Translations under genes and position numbers: made by a program
Assembly: GCA_963575645.1 (NCBI GenBank)
Contig: OY754471.1
Coordinates: 33,612,401-33,676,400, forward strand
Length of the DNA: 64,000 nt
Reading direction: 5' to 3'
From: Xanthostigma xanthostigma
Lineage: Eukaryota; Arthropoda; Insecta; Raphidioptera; Raphidiidae
Shown here: positions 23,768 through 37,203 of the stretch, in pieces
Layout of the letters: each line of letters opens with the position of its first letter
How positions within the stretch are numbered: position 1 is the first letter of the stretch
Notes under the pieces: model-generated
What the model saw: only the letters and a program-made list of their open reading frames with translations
Database searches by the model: none
What the model was told of the DNA's origin: nothing

Positions 23768-24584
23768 AGGGCGGATTTTTCCGTTCCAAACGGATTTTTC
23801 GAGTAGAAATAAATTTGAACGGATAATGGAACGGATTTCATGATCTGAACGGATTTAACGGATTTTCTAACTTTTCCGAATTTTTTACCTTTTTTACTAC
23901 ATATAAATTCAAACTTCACTCGATAATCGATAATTTGGGGACATTCGGGTATTTTTAGCACATTCGAGCATATCTGAGCACGTTTCTTTCACTACCTCTG
24001 TCCTACTCCTCTCTCTATTTGGGTAGAAAAAGATAAGAGAGTGTATGAAACAATGTGTTCGCGAAACACACACCTATATCGATGAATATCGACTCGCTAT
24101 CTTTGTCTGATGCGTTTTTTTCACACAACTGGAGTCAAGTGTTTCGAGTTACACGGATTTACGGAACACATTGAGGATTTAACTGATTGTACTGCCGCGT
24201 TTGTTACTATCGCAACATTCTAACAGTCAATATAATATTTTTATTTCATAAAAATGTGAAAAATCTACGAAATAATCGATTCATTGGATGTGAAAAAATG
24301 AATCATTTATATTCAATTTAAAGTCTGTTTGTAAGTAAAAGTAAATTCAACGTCTTATACGAAATTCATTTAATAATGTTAATAATAAAGCCATAATGAA
24401 GGTGGAAACACGTCGATGTGTCGTTTATGGTACCGCATACTTCACTTTACTCTCTATCTCTCTCACACTCATTGCATTAATGGGTGAACCGGGCGAACGG
24501 ATGGAAACGGATTTTTCAGACCACTTCCCCCACCACTTTTCGCCTTACCGACGGATTTCTGAGGAGAGAAATCTGGCAGCCCTG
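23768..24584. mobile_element. hAT-like MITE split by palindrome Q (CAGGGC ends, 8-bp duplication)
   Basis: Left end AGGGCGGATTTTTCCGTT (its first C lies across the palindrome at 21413) and right end GGCAGCCCTG. AATCTCCT occurs at 21405-21412 and 24585-24592, an 8-bp duplication around element plus palindrome. Several ACGGATTT repeats lie near both ends. No transposase. The placement of Q one base inside the element is my inference from the flanks. Confidence 0.6.
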
Positions 24585-25486
24585 AATCTCCTATTCATCA
24601 GGTATTGTACAACATTAAATTTATCTCTCTACTGTTAATAATATGCACGTTGACTTTTTTAAAATATACCGAATCTAAAAACGCTTAATCGATTGTTTTC
24701 CTTTATGGATACTCATTCTACAAGTGGCCCAGCAGTAGGAAATCTGGACCTTCTTGAACTTCTGGCTAATCGTCATTATCCGTGTGACTAATGGTGCCTT
24801 CAGGTTGAGGTTTCAGGTCTTCAATTTCAATATTTTTAGCGTTTTTAGATTCGGTATATTTTAAAAAAGTCAACGTGCATATTATTAACAGTAGAGAGAT
24901 AGGGTATAAAAATGTTGTACAATACCTGATGAGTAGGAGATATCGTACAATTTGTTGATAAGCTCTTTCTGTACTGTTGCTTTAAACTTGTGAAATTTGT
25001 ATAACATTGTTGGACAGCCTTTAGTACAATTCACATTTAATGGTATCACATCACTGTTCCTTAAATTATAATCTTGGCGATATTATAGACATTTTTTTAC
25101 AAATTACACAAGAAACACATTCCATTTTGATCGGATCATTGTTTTTTTTTTTTTTTTTTTTTTGTATTAAATCGCGTGCGGTGTGCAGGTAATGGCTAGT
25201 ATTAAATACGATATTTGCTCCTCATTGGCATGGTTACCTACACAATATGTTCCAATTAATGAATAATTGACATAAGTCTTTGTGCGCATTACTTGTATGC
25301 GCAGTACCTTTTGTTCCACGGTAAGTCAGGCAAACATATTATTTATTGTTCATTTATCTTATCTGTACCACTGGTCAAAATTTCTACGTGAATCAAAAAC
25401 TTCATGAAAAACGGGTCATAAGCTCTCCAGCATGTATACCTACGCTACGAAAGTATTTTTGACACGCGACCTTTGCGCTCTTTTGT

Positions 25487-25658
25487 CTTTTTAACTTCCC
25501 GCTATAAAAAAAAAAATTTTTTTTCAAAAATCGGGAAGTTATTGGTTTCACCCCGATTTTCGAAAATCGAGTTTTCGCCAGATCTCGACGTTTTGAGGTC
25601 CTAGAAAGCTATTGAAACTATTTTGGCGATGATGTCCGTAGGGCTGTATGTGTGTGGG

Positions 25659-25694
<36 letters not shown>

Positions 25695-26608
25695 AACCTT
25701 TTAAATCTTTTGAACGGAGTGTCCGACTGAGACGCGATTTGCGGCATCTGACGTGATCTTGGTGAACTTAGACTTCCTGAAAATTTGAAATGATTCGGCC
25801 CAAAAAATTTTGAGAAATCTCAAAAAAAAAGTTTCCAAAATTTTTGAAAATTTGTTTTTGTAAAATATTTTCTAAACTACTAAACCGATTAATTCCAAAA
25901 TCTAATCAGCTCTTCTCCTTAACAAACTGCGTCGATTTCCGCAAACCGCATCAAAATCGGTTCATTTGTTCACGAGATACCGTGAACGAAAAAATCGTAA
26001 AAAAGTGTTTTTTTAAAATGACTCTTAAAATTGTTATCAGATCGATTTTTTTGTAATAAATGACTTTCTTAGGCTAAAAAAACTGTGTTGATCGCCGCAA
26101 ACCAAATCAAAATTGGTTCATTTGTTCATGAGATAACGTGAACGAAAAATTAGGAAAAAAGTAATTTTTTAAAATTACTCGTAAAATTCTTATCAAATCG
26201 ATTTTTTTGTAATAATTTACTTTCTTAGGTTAAAAAAACTGTGTCGATCGCCGCAAACCGCATCAAAATCGACTCATTTGTTCACGAGATATCGTGAACG
26301 AAAAATTTGTAAAAAAGTGTTTTTTTTTTAATTACTCGCAAAATTCCTATGAGATCGATTTTTCTGTAATAAATTACTTTTTTTAGGTTAAAAAATTGCG
26401 TCGACTGCCGCAAATTGCATCAAAATCGGTTCATTTGGTCATTTTGGTCGTGAACGAAATTTTCGTAACAAAGCGGTTTTTTTTTGAGCTTGAAAAGCTA
26501 AAAAAGAAACTTCTTGCTATATTTTATATATTTTTGAGCGTTTTGAACTCGAAAATAGCGGGAAGTTACAGGGATGGCCTGCAGGGTCAAACTTCTTTTC
26601 AAATTTTT
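25487..26608. mobile_element. Transposon T, copy 1, with 156-bp internal repeats
   Basis: Opens TTAACTTCCCGCT, mirrored by AGCGGGAAGTTA at 26557-26568, and shares a further 40-bp tail with copy 2 (56544-58601). After a (GT)n stretch near 25652 come 156-157-bp units phased on ATCGATTTTT at 26041, 26197 and 26354. Non-coding. Class unknown: the hairpin-like ends could suit a foldback or Helitron-like element. Confidence 0.75.
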
Positions 26609-27396
26609 TTTTCAAATTCTGGTTCAGTCAAAACCTGAGTGTCATATTATGTGCATTTTAATAAGGATTAATTGTTGAATAAAATGGGGGAAAAATTTCA
26701 AATCGGAAGTACTGTTTTTGATTGTAAAAATAAACCACTCCGTCGCTCGCAGCTGCACCGCATTTCAGCGCGAAACCTCCCGAATGTAGTTTCGGTTTCG
26801 GCCCTAATTTCGGCCGGATGAGCAGCCGAAACCAAAACTAAGCCGAAACTAGTTTTTTGGCCGAAACTAGACCGAAACCGAAACCGAAATTTTGGTCGGG
26901 CACTACATTCACGCGATCAGCGTCCTGAAAAACCTTGAAAATGACACCTGTGGCGATTCCCCTGATCACGTACAACACTTAATCGCTGTCTGTACTACAT
27001 TCAACCACATGTCGCCACACACCTATGTTGATTTTTAGACTAGTGGTGTGTCCACATGACTCTTTAATGGGAGCTGACTCCGTACGCTCCGCTCACTAAA
27101 AAGAGTCGCTCAGAGGGAGTCGTTCAAAGGAGCGACACTAGACAGTGCACTACACAAGAGTGCAGACTGCAAAGGTGTGAATTGTCATCATCCATGCTCA
27201 GGAGTTACGTAGCATTGCACAGCACAATAAACACACTCAGCTCTCAGCTCCATTTATTATGATTCTGATCTTATATTATTCTCATTTCGGATAAACTATA
27301 AAGTATAATAAAAGCTTAACAATCATTGTGAAAAATAACTCTAATAATAATTTTAGAGTGATGATGATCCGGTTTAAATAATATTAGAAGATTAAT
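26609..27396. other. Unassigned repeat-rich spacer
   Basis: Holds a (CCGAAA)-rich block at about 26777-26905 with GTAGTTTCGG and GGGCACTAC ends that may be a tiny MITE, and GAGTCGCTC / GGAGCGACAC motifs (27048-27155) that recur inverted at 31646-31712. No gene. Confidence 0.5.
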
Positions 27397-27684
27397 TAAT
27401 TAAGGATGAAACCTGGTGGCATAGGATCAATGAACTTGCAAATACTGAAGTTTTTTTTATTGCATTTTATTGTCTGACGTTTCGGCAATCTTTATGCCAT
27501 CTTCGGAGAATCTAGAAGATTTATATACAAAAAGTTTTTGTTATTGTTGTTAAATGTGAATTTTCATACGATATAGGACGTATAACTATAACAAATAACT
27601 TACAGGTGTTGCCACCGTTCGCTACATTGTTAAGAAACACCCATTGGTACATTGCATATTAGAAAAATTTATTTCTCAAACAAT

Positions 27685-27756
27685 GTCACCATCGGGATAC
27701 GAACCCCGAATCTTTCCACTATCGCGGCGGACTGAGTTACATTACTCCACAGTGAC
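27685..27756 (-). repeat. tRNA-like sequence (probable SINE head)
   Basis: 72 nt that fold as a tRNA on the minus strand: acceptor GTCAC/GTGAC, T arm CGGGGTTCGTATCCCG including a good B box, and a five-pair anticodon stem TCCGC/GTGGA with loop CGCGATA. Position 33 is G, not U, and the D arm is irregular, so this is more likely a tRNA-derived SINE promoter or a decayed tRNA than a working tRNA gene. Confidence 0.6.
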
Positions 27757-27784
27757 ACAACAAGATCAATTCATCATTCTAATA

Positions 27785-28264
27785 CAGCCATACTCAAAGT
27801 GTGCTCCGCGGAACCCTAGGGTTCCGCGAAACCCCTGTGGGGGCTCCGCAAGTATTTAGAAAAATATTAAAAACACCTCTCTCTCTGTTTGAGGCGATGT
27901 TCACGAGGCGCAGCCAAACTTAGTCGCCACCACAGTACAAATTATTATTGTACTAAGTATACCGCCGCCGATAGGTATCTACTTGTGTGAGCGCTGTCCC
28001 TTTGATAAAAGCCACCCCTCAGATTAGGCGCTATAGTTATGAACAATTAACAAAACATAAAGTCGAGAATTGCTTGCACTGTCAATTTGTATTTCTATTT
28101 TTATTTCGGATTATAATACTATTAATAAGTAACTGTTACATTGTCCTCGTATTATGCTTATTAATAAAGAATGCATATAAAGACATTTTTGTTTTATTGA
28201 GAGTTCCGTCAAGTATTTCGCTTTCCAAAAGGGTTCCGTCACCAAAAAAGTTTGAGAACCGCTG
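27785..28264. mobile_element. hAT MITE (480 bp) with 8-bp target duplication
   Basis: TTCTAATA is repeated exactly at 27777-27784 and 28265-28272. Ends CAGCCATACTCAAAG / TTTGAGAACCGCTG match the usual hAT pattern CAGnGGTTCTCAAA, and both sub-terminal regions carry GGGTTCCG. Non-coding; a frame of 96 residues inside is not recognised. Confidence 0.92.
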
Positions 28265-28280
28265 TTCTAATATATAGTAA

Positions 28281-28352
28281 TTTGTAACTGTTTATTTCAC
28301 ATTATGCGAGAGCTAATTAGCTCTCGCATGATGTGAAATAAACAGTTACAAA
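28281..28352. repeat. 72-bp palindrome with 34-bp arms
   Basis: TTTGTAACTGTTTATTTCAC... folds on itself around AATT with about one mismatch pair. It lies a few bases after the hAT duplication. Confidence 0.85.
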
Positions 28353-28402
28353 TAACGACAATAATAGCTTTAACAACAATAACTTAGAAACTTTTTATAT
28401 AT

Positions 28403-30278
28403 TGTAACGTTTTACAATTTTTGGGCCCTTTGGAGGATCATTATTTTGTTGAAATAATATTTGAATATTATTGCTTTAATCATATTGGAAATTAAAAGAT
28501 TTTAAAAACGAGACAATAAGTGCGAGAGAGAAGCCGAGCGGTCATTTGAGACCCAGTAGTTAAGAAAGGACAACTGCGCGAGTGTTACGCGGCGGAGGGA
28601 TACACAATAGGCACTAGTAGATTGAATGTTAGCCGACAAGGAGAAGGCGTTGCGCCGGCCAGTACGCTAGAGTGAGAACGACAAACGACGAGTTACCGCA
28701 CAATATTTCGAGCCAAGCTTGGCTCAGTTGACGACCGACGATATTCATGTCAACATCGGCGTAATTAATACGGATTTGAGATTTGATACAGCATTGTTTT
28801 CTGATTACTTTTATTTGGCAAATTTTCTGAGGCGATTTGTGGCTAGGTCTTGGTTGTTGTAAGGTTCTAGTTTTCGTTGACTAATAGGGCAGTCCTCCGT
28901 GAACCCCTTTTGTGAAGTAATTTCGGATCCGTGAGCTGCGGTTCCAAATTACAGAATTATTTCCCCCTTGGATTGTTGTTACTATTGTTGGATGGAAATT
29001 AACTGTGAACTAACAAGCCTGTTGGCACTCTGTATTTAGTTTCACTTTCTGTCGTTTAGGATTGGATGTTTCTGTAATTTGTTGTCGATTAGGAACAATT
29101 TCAGGAATTATTTTGAATTATCTCAGTTCAGGATTTGCGGAATTTTTTTTGTTGTTAACAACGTCGCCACGTATCAGATTCGACTTACTTCTACAGCGAT
29201 CATTACGCGCGCCAATGCAATGATCTGACGTTTATTAATGCTGACGTCGTCAACTCAAATCAAATGATTTTTTGTGATTTTTAATTTTTGCAAGCTACAT
29301 ATTGTGTCGAAATTGGTGGGCCTAAATTTATGGTGCGGACACTCTGTCTCGCAATTTGAATAAATTTTGAAGTATTGTAGTACAGGCGTGACGATTAACG
29401 TCACGCACGGTTTTGCGATTTAATAGAGAATCAGAGTGAACTTGATTGCGCTCATATTGAGGATTAAAACGCCGTAATCACTCGTTTCGTATTCGAAGTG
29501 AACTATCTTAGTTCATTATTTTTGTAAATATTTTGAGTGAACTGTCCTAGTTCGATATTTTTGTAAATATTTTTGAGTCAACTGTCCTAGTTCGATATTA
29601 TTGTAATTATTTTGAAGGGAACTGTCCTAGTTCATTATTATTGTAAATATTTCTGAAGTGAACTATCTCAGCTCACTATTTTGGGATTTGAAATCATTTG
29701 GCGTTTTGGCCCACTGTGGCTTTCTTGGCGATTGTTTTTTATTGTCCCAGCTTTGTATTGTCGGTATCCATCCATTCTCTTCGAGTGGATTATTTGGTTG
29801 TGTTCGTCCTTCTGTGTTATTTTATAGGTTGTGGCGTGGTTTTGGGCTGCGTGTTGTTGTGGGGCTGTATTAGCTTTTCATTTTAGTTCTCTCTGTTGCT
29901 TACGTTGTGTTCTAGGTCTAGGGGTGGACTCCCTAGACAGCTTGTGTGGTCCCTCGTGTCCTGGCGCCCTTTTCATCATAGTCGGTAGGGCCCACGCGAT
30001 TTTAAGTTCCATCAGCGCTGTGTGGCAACAGAGTTGTATTTATTTAATTTATTAATTGTGGCGTCGTGTGTTATTTGTTAATTTAATTGAAGGCAATCGC
30101 CAATTTTATTTCTGGTATTAAGTGGTCGTTGGTCGGATTTTATTTGCCCATTCTGGGCTTTTTCCCAAAGGGGGGGTTCTCTTATTTCTCGTCCTACGCC
30201 CCTCACGCCGTCTGAGGTCTGTTAGCCGTGGCCTCCTCAAAGCGGTGAGGAGTGGTAGTGTACATAAGTGAGGTTACA
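28403..30278 (+). mobile_element. Solo LTR A inserted in F3
   Basis: TGTAACGTTTTACAA start and GTGAGGTTACA end (TG...CA with inverted TGTAAC/GTTACA). ATAT occurs on both sides. The flanks rejoin as a continuous F3 arm, which shows the insertion. A related LTR in reverse lies at 32666-34150. No internal element is present, so this is a solo LTR fossil. Small frames inside are not genes. Confidence 0.8.
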
Positions 30279-30432
30279 ATATAAATCTTCTAGATTCTCC
30301 GAAGATGGCATAAAAATTGCCGAAACGTCAGACAATAAAATGCAATAAAAAAACCTTCAGTATTTGGAAGTTCATTGATCCTATGCCAACAGTTCTCATC
30401 CTTAAATCTTCTAAACAATAATAATGTTTATT

Positions 30433-30889
30433 CAAATAAATAAAATTGTCGACCAATTTTTCTCAGACCAATATATTGACAAAAAATATAAAAAATAACA
30501 AATCAATACAACATAAGATGACATTTCGATCCGGCTATGGACTTCTTCAGAAAAATCTAAAAATATAAAAATTAATTAAGTAGTATTAAATTATTAATTA
30601 TTATCTAATTACACGAATGATGATGTTTGTTATTAACTTTTCATTAATTTGTTTGATTCTTTAAAACATCATCATTCGTGTAATTAGATAATAATTAATA
30701 ATTTAATACTAATTAATTTTTATATTTTTAGATTTTTCTGAAAAAGATCCAAAGCCGGATCGAAACGTCATCTTATGTTGTATTGATTTGTTATTTTTTA
30801 TATTTTTTGTCAATATATTGGTCTGAGAAAAATTGGTCGACAATTTTCTTTATTTGAAGAGTTCTATTCAGACGTTAATCAAAGATTTT
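30433..30889. mobile_element. Inverted-repeat family F1, copy B, with 13-bp target duplication
   Basis: AATAATGTTTATT lies exactly at 30420-30432 and 30890-30902. Between them are inverted arms (CAAATAAATAAAATTGTCGACC ends; hammerhead-like core CTGAAAAAGATCC ... GGATCGAAACGTC in the right arm near 30738) and, on the right only, a 35-bp extension GAAGAGTTCTATTCAGACGT... A long duplication and one-sided extension suggest target-primed reverse transcription, not cut-and-paste. Confidence 0.75.
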
Positions 30890-31117
30890 AATAATGTTTA
30901 TTATTACAATATTATATCTTTGTCAACGACGTCAATGTCACTGCAAGCTTAGTACTATTACAGTACCATTAAATGACGCAGCAAAGCTAACTCCGTGCGT
31001 GCAAGATTCACTAGTGCCTCTGTGGCCTTTGCTGTGTGCGCTCTGTAAATGTGCGAATGCAACGGTACAGAACAGCTCAGCACAGAGCAATGGCGCTCGG
31101 AGTGAGTCATTTACAAT

Positions 31118-31638
31118 ATTCAAAGCAATGGCACGTCAATCCGGTGTCGGAGAGGCAACCGGATGGCGAGTGGTAATCTGGGCCTATGAGTAGTGCAGAA
31201 CCCCCTGGTAACGGCCAAAGTGACCCCAAATGGACGACTTTGAGTGGTTGTTTCTCCGAAACTGCCCATCAGGATCGGATGGCAATCTTTTTCCAACGTT
31301 TGGTGGTGTCAATAAGTATGCTCACTAATTTTGAAGCGGTTGCCTTTTCAGTTTTTTTTTATTTTTTTTTATTCGCTAGTGCAAAAACGGCCCGCGTGTT
31401 TCGGATGGCAAAAAAAATTTATTATATAATTAAGGTATTTCCTTCAATGCAACCGCATTTTTATCCGGTTGCCTTTTCAAACATTTTTCGATTTTGACCC
31501 ACCCCCATATCGCCGCCCCCGTCCATTTGGGGTCACTTTGGCTGCTACCAGGGGGTTCTGTACCACTCATAGGCCCTGATTACCACTCGCCATCCGGTTG
31601 CCTCTCCGACACCGGATTGACGTGCCATTGCTTTGAAT
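31118..31638. mobile_element. Palindrome element P, internally deleted copy
   Basis: Same ends as 12184-13387 (ATTCAAAGCA / TGCTTTGAAT) and same GGCAACCGGATGGCGAGTGG blocks, but the left arm is only about 115 bp and the right about 400 bp, so the centre was lost. Confidence 0.85.
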
Positions 31639-31849
31639 ACAAAAAAAGAGCGACTTGCTCCGCTCCGAGATAGAAGTCGTTCATTAGAACGACTCGCTCA
31701 GGAGCGACACATCACTATTTTAAGCCATTTACTTCTTGTCACCTTGTCACCCTCTGAAAGGGTTGTTTTTGTAAAAGCATGAAACATGTGTTTATTTATT
31801 TGTTGACAGGAGTAATCCTGCGCATTTTCAAATTTATACATCTATCTTA

Positions 31850-32042
31850 TATGATTTCTTCATGCAAATTTTGAACCCCTGTTACACCCTTTAGGAGTTG
31901 AATTTTCAAAAATCTGTTTTTAGCGGATGCCTATGTCATGATAACTATCTGTGTGCCAAATTTCAGTCCAATCCGTCCAGTGGTTTGAGCTGTGCCTTGA
32001 AAGATCAGTCAGTCAGTCACATAGGGAAATTAGGAATGAAAT
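31850..32042 (+). repeat. LINE 3'-tail-like fragment
   Basis: TTAGGAGTTGAATTTTC, TGTGCCAAATTTCAG, CCGTCCAGTGGTTTGAGCTG and TCAGTCAGTCAGTCAC occur in the order seen in a common insect LINE or SINE tail. Family not certain. Related words recur near 41650-42060. Confidence 0.5.
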
Positions 32043-32533
32043 GAATGTATCAAAGTTAGCCGTGACTCGAAAAACTTGAAATCTTGTTTTTCTTTTTGAC
32101 AGATAATATTCTTTTACAAAATGAATATGTATACTACCGAAGAAAAAATTCAAATGATTACAAATTACAATAAAACTCGGGTCGCAGTGTGGAACCCTGC
32201 CGACAATATAGTGTATTTGCTATTGTAGGCAGTGTGGCTCTCTTATATAAACGTAACTTAATTTTGAATAAAATACTAAATTAAACCCTTAATACACCCC
32301 TTAAAATAATATTTTATTCTTAGTTTTAATATTACTATCAATACAACAATTTAAATTCTCCCTTCACTAAATAAATCCATATCTACAAACTAACGTTTTC
32401 ATAAAATTTTTAAGTCCGGTCCTGGCGGGCCGATTTTAATGAAATTCTGGTAACACATTTTAATCATTACTAAAGGGTTATATTGCAATTTTGAAACGAT
32501 TCGTAGAAATTTTTCGGTATTTTTGGGCCCAAA

Positions 32534-34150
<1,617 letters not shown>

Positions 34151-34166
34151 AATATATAAATATATA

Positions 34167-36688
34167 TTATAAGACCGAATCCTCTCGGAACTATTTATTG
34201 CCACGGCTAGCCTTTTCAGCGGGGCGAGTCGTAGGTCGGGTAAGTTAGACGAGTACAAGTAGTTTACCGCAACGTTGGAAGTGAAGGACTTACCTTTTGA
34301 TGTTTATAAAAACCAAGATGGTCAGCTGACCCAAAGGGTCGTGTTTTAGCTGTAAAGTCAATGAGGGCGCCAGTACAGAACCAATCTTGTTAAGCAATCT
34401 CACGACGCTGCACACGCCTGTAAGAAAAGCCAGGGTCCTAACTTCCGAAATAAAACGCTTGAAGTGGTTTAAGAAAAATATAAACAAATATTTAATACTG
34501 AAAATTATTTTTGAACAACTTTTACATGCATTTAAACTTAACAACAATGAATGTTCACTCTCCAATGAGGGTTGACGGAAGGACAGAAGGCCCTTAATAA
34601 ACTATGTTAAATACAATATAAAGTGAATTTTAAACAACAGGTCATTGACCCCCAACAAGTAAGATAAAATTGATAACTATAAATATCGGACTGAAGGTCC
34701 ACACAATCTGATCGTTAGATCTACAAGTAATCGCGACGAACAATATTTAATAATGGCAATTATAGAAAACCAAATGCGATAATTTACCAATAATGGTCAA
34801 GCGCAGCAATCAAAGTTAAAGTTGACCAAAACGGAAACACAATTAAACTGTTTGCCAAGAAACGTGGTACATAAATACAAAATTTACACAATTCAATTCA
34901 TAGTCGTTATAGACTACCAAAATTTAGCACAGAAAAATCTGCCAGGAGACGCTAAACATAATTATCAAAATTTACCCAGAATAAAATTTATAAATGTTCT
35001 AAAAGTGTAGACAAAACATAAACATTAAGTTTACCAACAGCTAACATAGCATTCAAGCTACCAAGTGAACACAGTGAATACTGCCAAATCGTTAGCCAAT
35101 CTAGGATTGTCTAAAATCGTTAAACGTAACATAAACATTAAGTTTACCAAAAGCTAACATAGCATTCAAGCTACCAAGTTGACCAGTCCGAGATTGTTAA
35201 CGATTAATCAATAATCAACACAAGGGCATCTCAACTGACATGAGATACCGGTATTTCGAAATATCATTACAATAAAAAATCTTATTCACTAAAAATTTAT
35301 CCGTTATAGAGGACAATTTATCAGCTAAACGTATTAGACAACAATAACCATGTATTCAAGCTAGCAACAACAACGCGAGTAACCAACTCAAGAAATCGAC
35401 AATTTGTACAGTAACTAAACAACTTTTCTTAACTGATCAATTGTCCAATGTGTACAACCATTTACAAATTAACGTTGGCAAAAAGGTTAACAAGTTTTTG
35501 AATTTAACAAATTAAAAGCAGTCAAGCAAACTCAGCACGACTCAGAAACCGCGACACTTTCATGACATCAAATTATTGGCACTTTATTTTGTAAACATAG
35601 TCTGACATTTGTAAGTTGAGGTTAAAAGCAAATGAGCTGCGCGGAATCAGACAGTTTATGAAACGGTGCGCATGTTCTGTGAAGCTACGACATACGTTGC
35701 AAATACGTTGAGATGCCGTTTTTATTCAAATAAGTAGTAATTATTTCTTAAAGGACGTATGTCGAATTGACATTCGCTAGAACGTTCATGAAGTGAACCC
35801 GTTTATAATAGATTTTTCGTATAATAAAATTCAAGTAGAAATTGCGTTTTATTTTCAAAATTAGACTTAAGTACACTGATTTGAGCTAGTAGCTTTGCAA
35901 ATAGCATTTACGCGGTAGCGTTTATGTAACACTATTACAATCGTGTAATCGGCACCGTGTTAAGATTTAACACCAAACCGAAAGTTAATTTCCAAATACC
36001 TGGTACGCCGGCCAGCGTCTGTAGTCGATTGAATGAGTCCTGGATCTTCTTCCAGGCGTGTAGAGCGTAAGATTGCAGAATTCGGGAACAGAAGAAATCA
36101 GGTCATGACAAGGTGACTCGCCGCAAGACCAAAATGGCGGAGTGATTTTCAATTCCAAGTACCCAAATGTAAAAGCAGCAATCCGGGCACAAAGCACCTT
36201 TCACAAGCTGGAAACAGCATCCACGAACAACACAAACGTCCAGCGCAAAATATTTTCGCGATTTGAAAACACCACGGCGCTAATTACTCAAATCAGTTGA
36301 ACACGAGGTTTCTATTGCTATGTTGATCACTTCTAAAAATATCACGTAAAACAGGAACGATAACTTTAGCAAAACACTTTTCAATATTAACGTAAGTTAG
36401 CGGCGACGTTAGAATCCAATTTTCGTATCGTATTTTTCACAAAAAAGTAAAATCAAAAAACTCAGCTTCAACCTACATCCGTTCGTGTCCGCAGTCTCGT
36501 GAGCTCTCTGTTTTTAGTAGCGTGTTACGGCTTCATCCATTCTAAAGCCCGGTTTACACTTTACTTTTTTCTTTTTTATGCAATTTTCGTTTTTTACGTT
36601 AAATAATGATTCCCGGTATTCTAAAGCTTGTGGATTTGAAATTTCAAAGAAGGGGGGCCCTCTTTACGACTATATATAGCTTGCTACA
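34167..36688 (-). mobile_element. Solo LTR C, minus strand, distant relative of the 5042-11501 LTRs
   Basis: On the minus strand it starts TGTAGCAAGCTATATATAGT and ends GGTCTTATA; the start and several internal phrases (TTACATTTGGG, GCCATTTTGGTCTTGCGG) parallel the LTR at 5042-7246. ATAT flanks both ends, weak in this TA-rich setting. Older than the 5042 element. Confidence 0.55.
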
Positions 36689-37111
36689 ATATATATATAT
36701 ACATATATATATAAACATTTTCAAAAATGGTGCCAAAATGTTTAGAAGGCTATGAAACGTCGAGAAATTTTGGTCCGACCCCTAGGTCCCGCCATCCGAC
36801 CGACGCCAATAGTGTAAGTGCCTTATGGCAAATACACTAATAATCGGACTTTTTTAATTAATGGGACATTAAATGCCCAAAAATACTTAAATATGTTGGG
36901 AGATCAAACATCTCCGCCTATTCGTGTTGTAGTCGTTGTTGGGTCGCTGATTTACCAACGCCAGTCAGGCAATTTTTGAATGAAATGTTTCCAAACCGAT
37001 GGAGTTACTCTTTTTGTTCTATTTTTGTAATATGATTTCTAAGAGCATTTTATTAAGTATTGAAAAAGTCCAGTAAAATAAAAATAAATTAAAATAAAAT
37101 AGAAATCCATT
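36689..37111. other. Spacer
   Basis: TA-rich at the left, otherwise nothing recognised; no gene. Confidence 0.4.
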
Positions 37112-37203
37112 AGATTAAGATAAGATAAGATAAGATAGCATTTATTGTCAGTAGAGATACAAATGATCTATGTGACACGTCAAAAAATTTTGGAAAACAA
37201 AAA

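Larger units (their letters stand above)
20895..25435. mobile_element. Large foldback D: arms of about 600 bp, left arm hit by nested elements
   Basis: The right arm 24838-25435 is the reverse complement of 20895-21412 joined to 24585-24685; the loop is 24686-24837. The left arm is interrupted between 21412 and 24585 by a hAT-like element that itself holds a 2.35-kb palindrome. The outer left arm is also the 3' flank of Gr copy 1 and recurs after Gr copy 2, so the arm predates the gene duplication. Confidence 0.7.
27397..30408. mobile_element. Inverted-repeat element F3 carrying later insertions
   Basis: The left arm 27397-27556 and right arm (28374-28402 plus 30283-30408) are reverse complements: AAGGATGA outermost, then GCAATAAAA, GACGTTTCGGCAAT and CTTCTAGATTCTCC. 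A solo LTR (28403-30278) splits the right arm with duplicated ATAT; a hAT MITE sits in the loop. Each arm carries the hammerhead-like block CCGAAGA - GGCA/TGCC stem - GAAAC - GTC (27476-27507 minus; 30299-30329 plus). Confidence 0.75.

Noticed and set aside
21597-23961. Several frames of 60-116 codons in palindrome Q
   Set aside because: The same peptides appear mirrored in both arms and show no domain; they are by-products of the palindrome.
26777-26905. (CCGAAA)-rich block as telomere-like repeat
   Set aside because: Insect telomeric repeat is TTAGG; this is a short local repeat with possible MITE ends.
27685-27756. A functional tRNA gene
   Set aside because: Position 33 is not U, the D arm is irregular and it sits inside an inverted-repeat element; a SINE head is more likely.
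29658-30055. Overlapping hydrophobic frames suggesting a membrane protein
   Set aside because: They are inside solo LTR A, overlap each other in three frames, and are not conserved in the related LTR B.
30894-31193. 99-codon frame as a short gene
   Set aside because: It runs into the deleted palindrome P copy and has no recognisable features.
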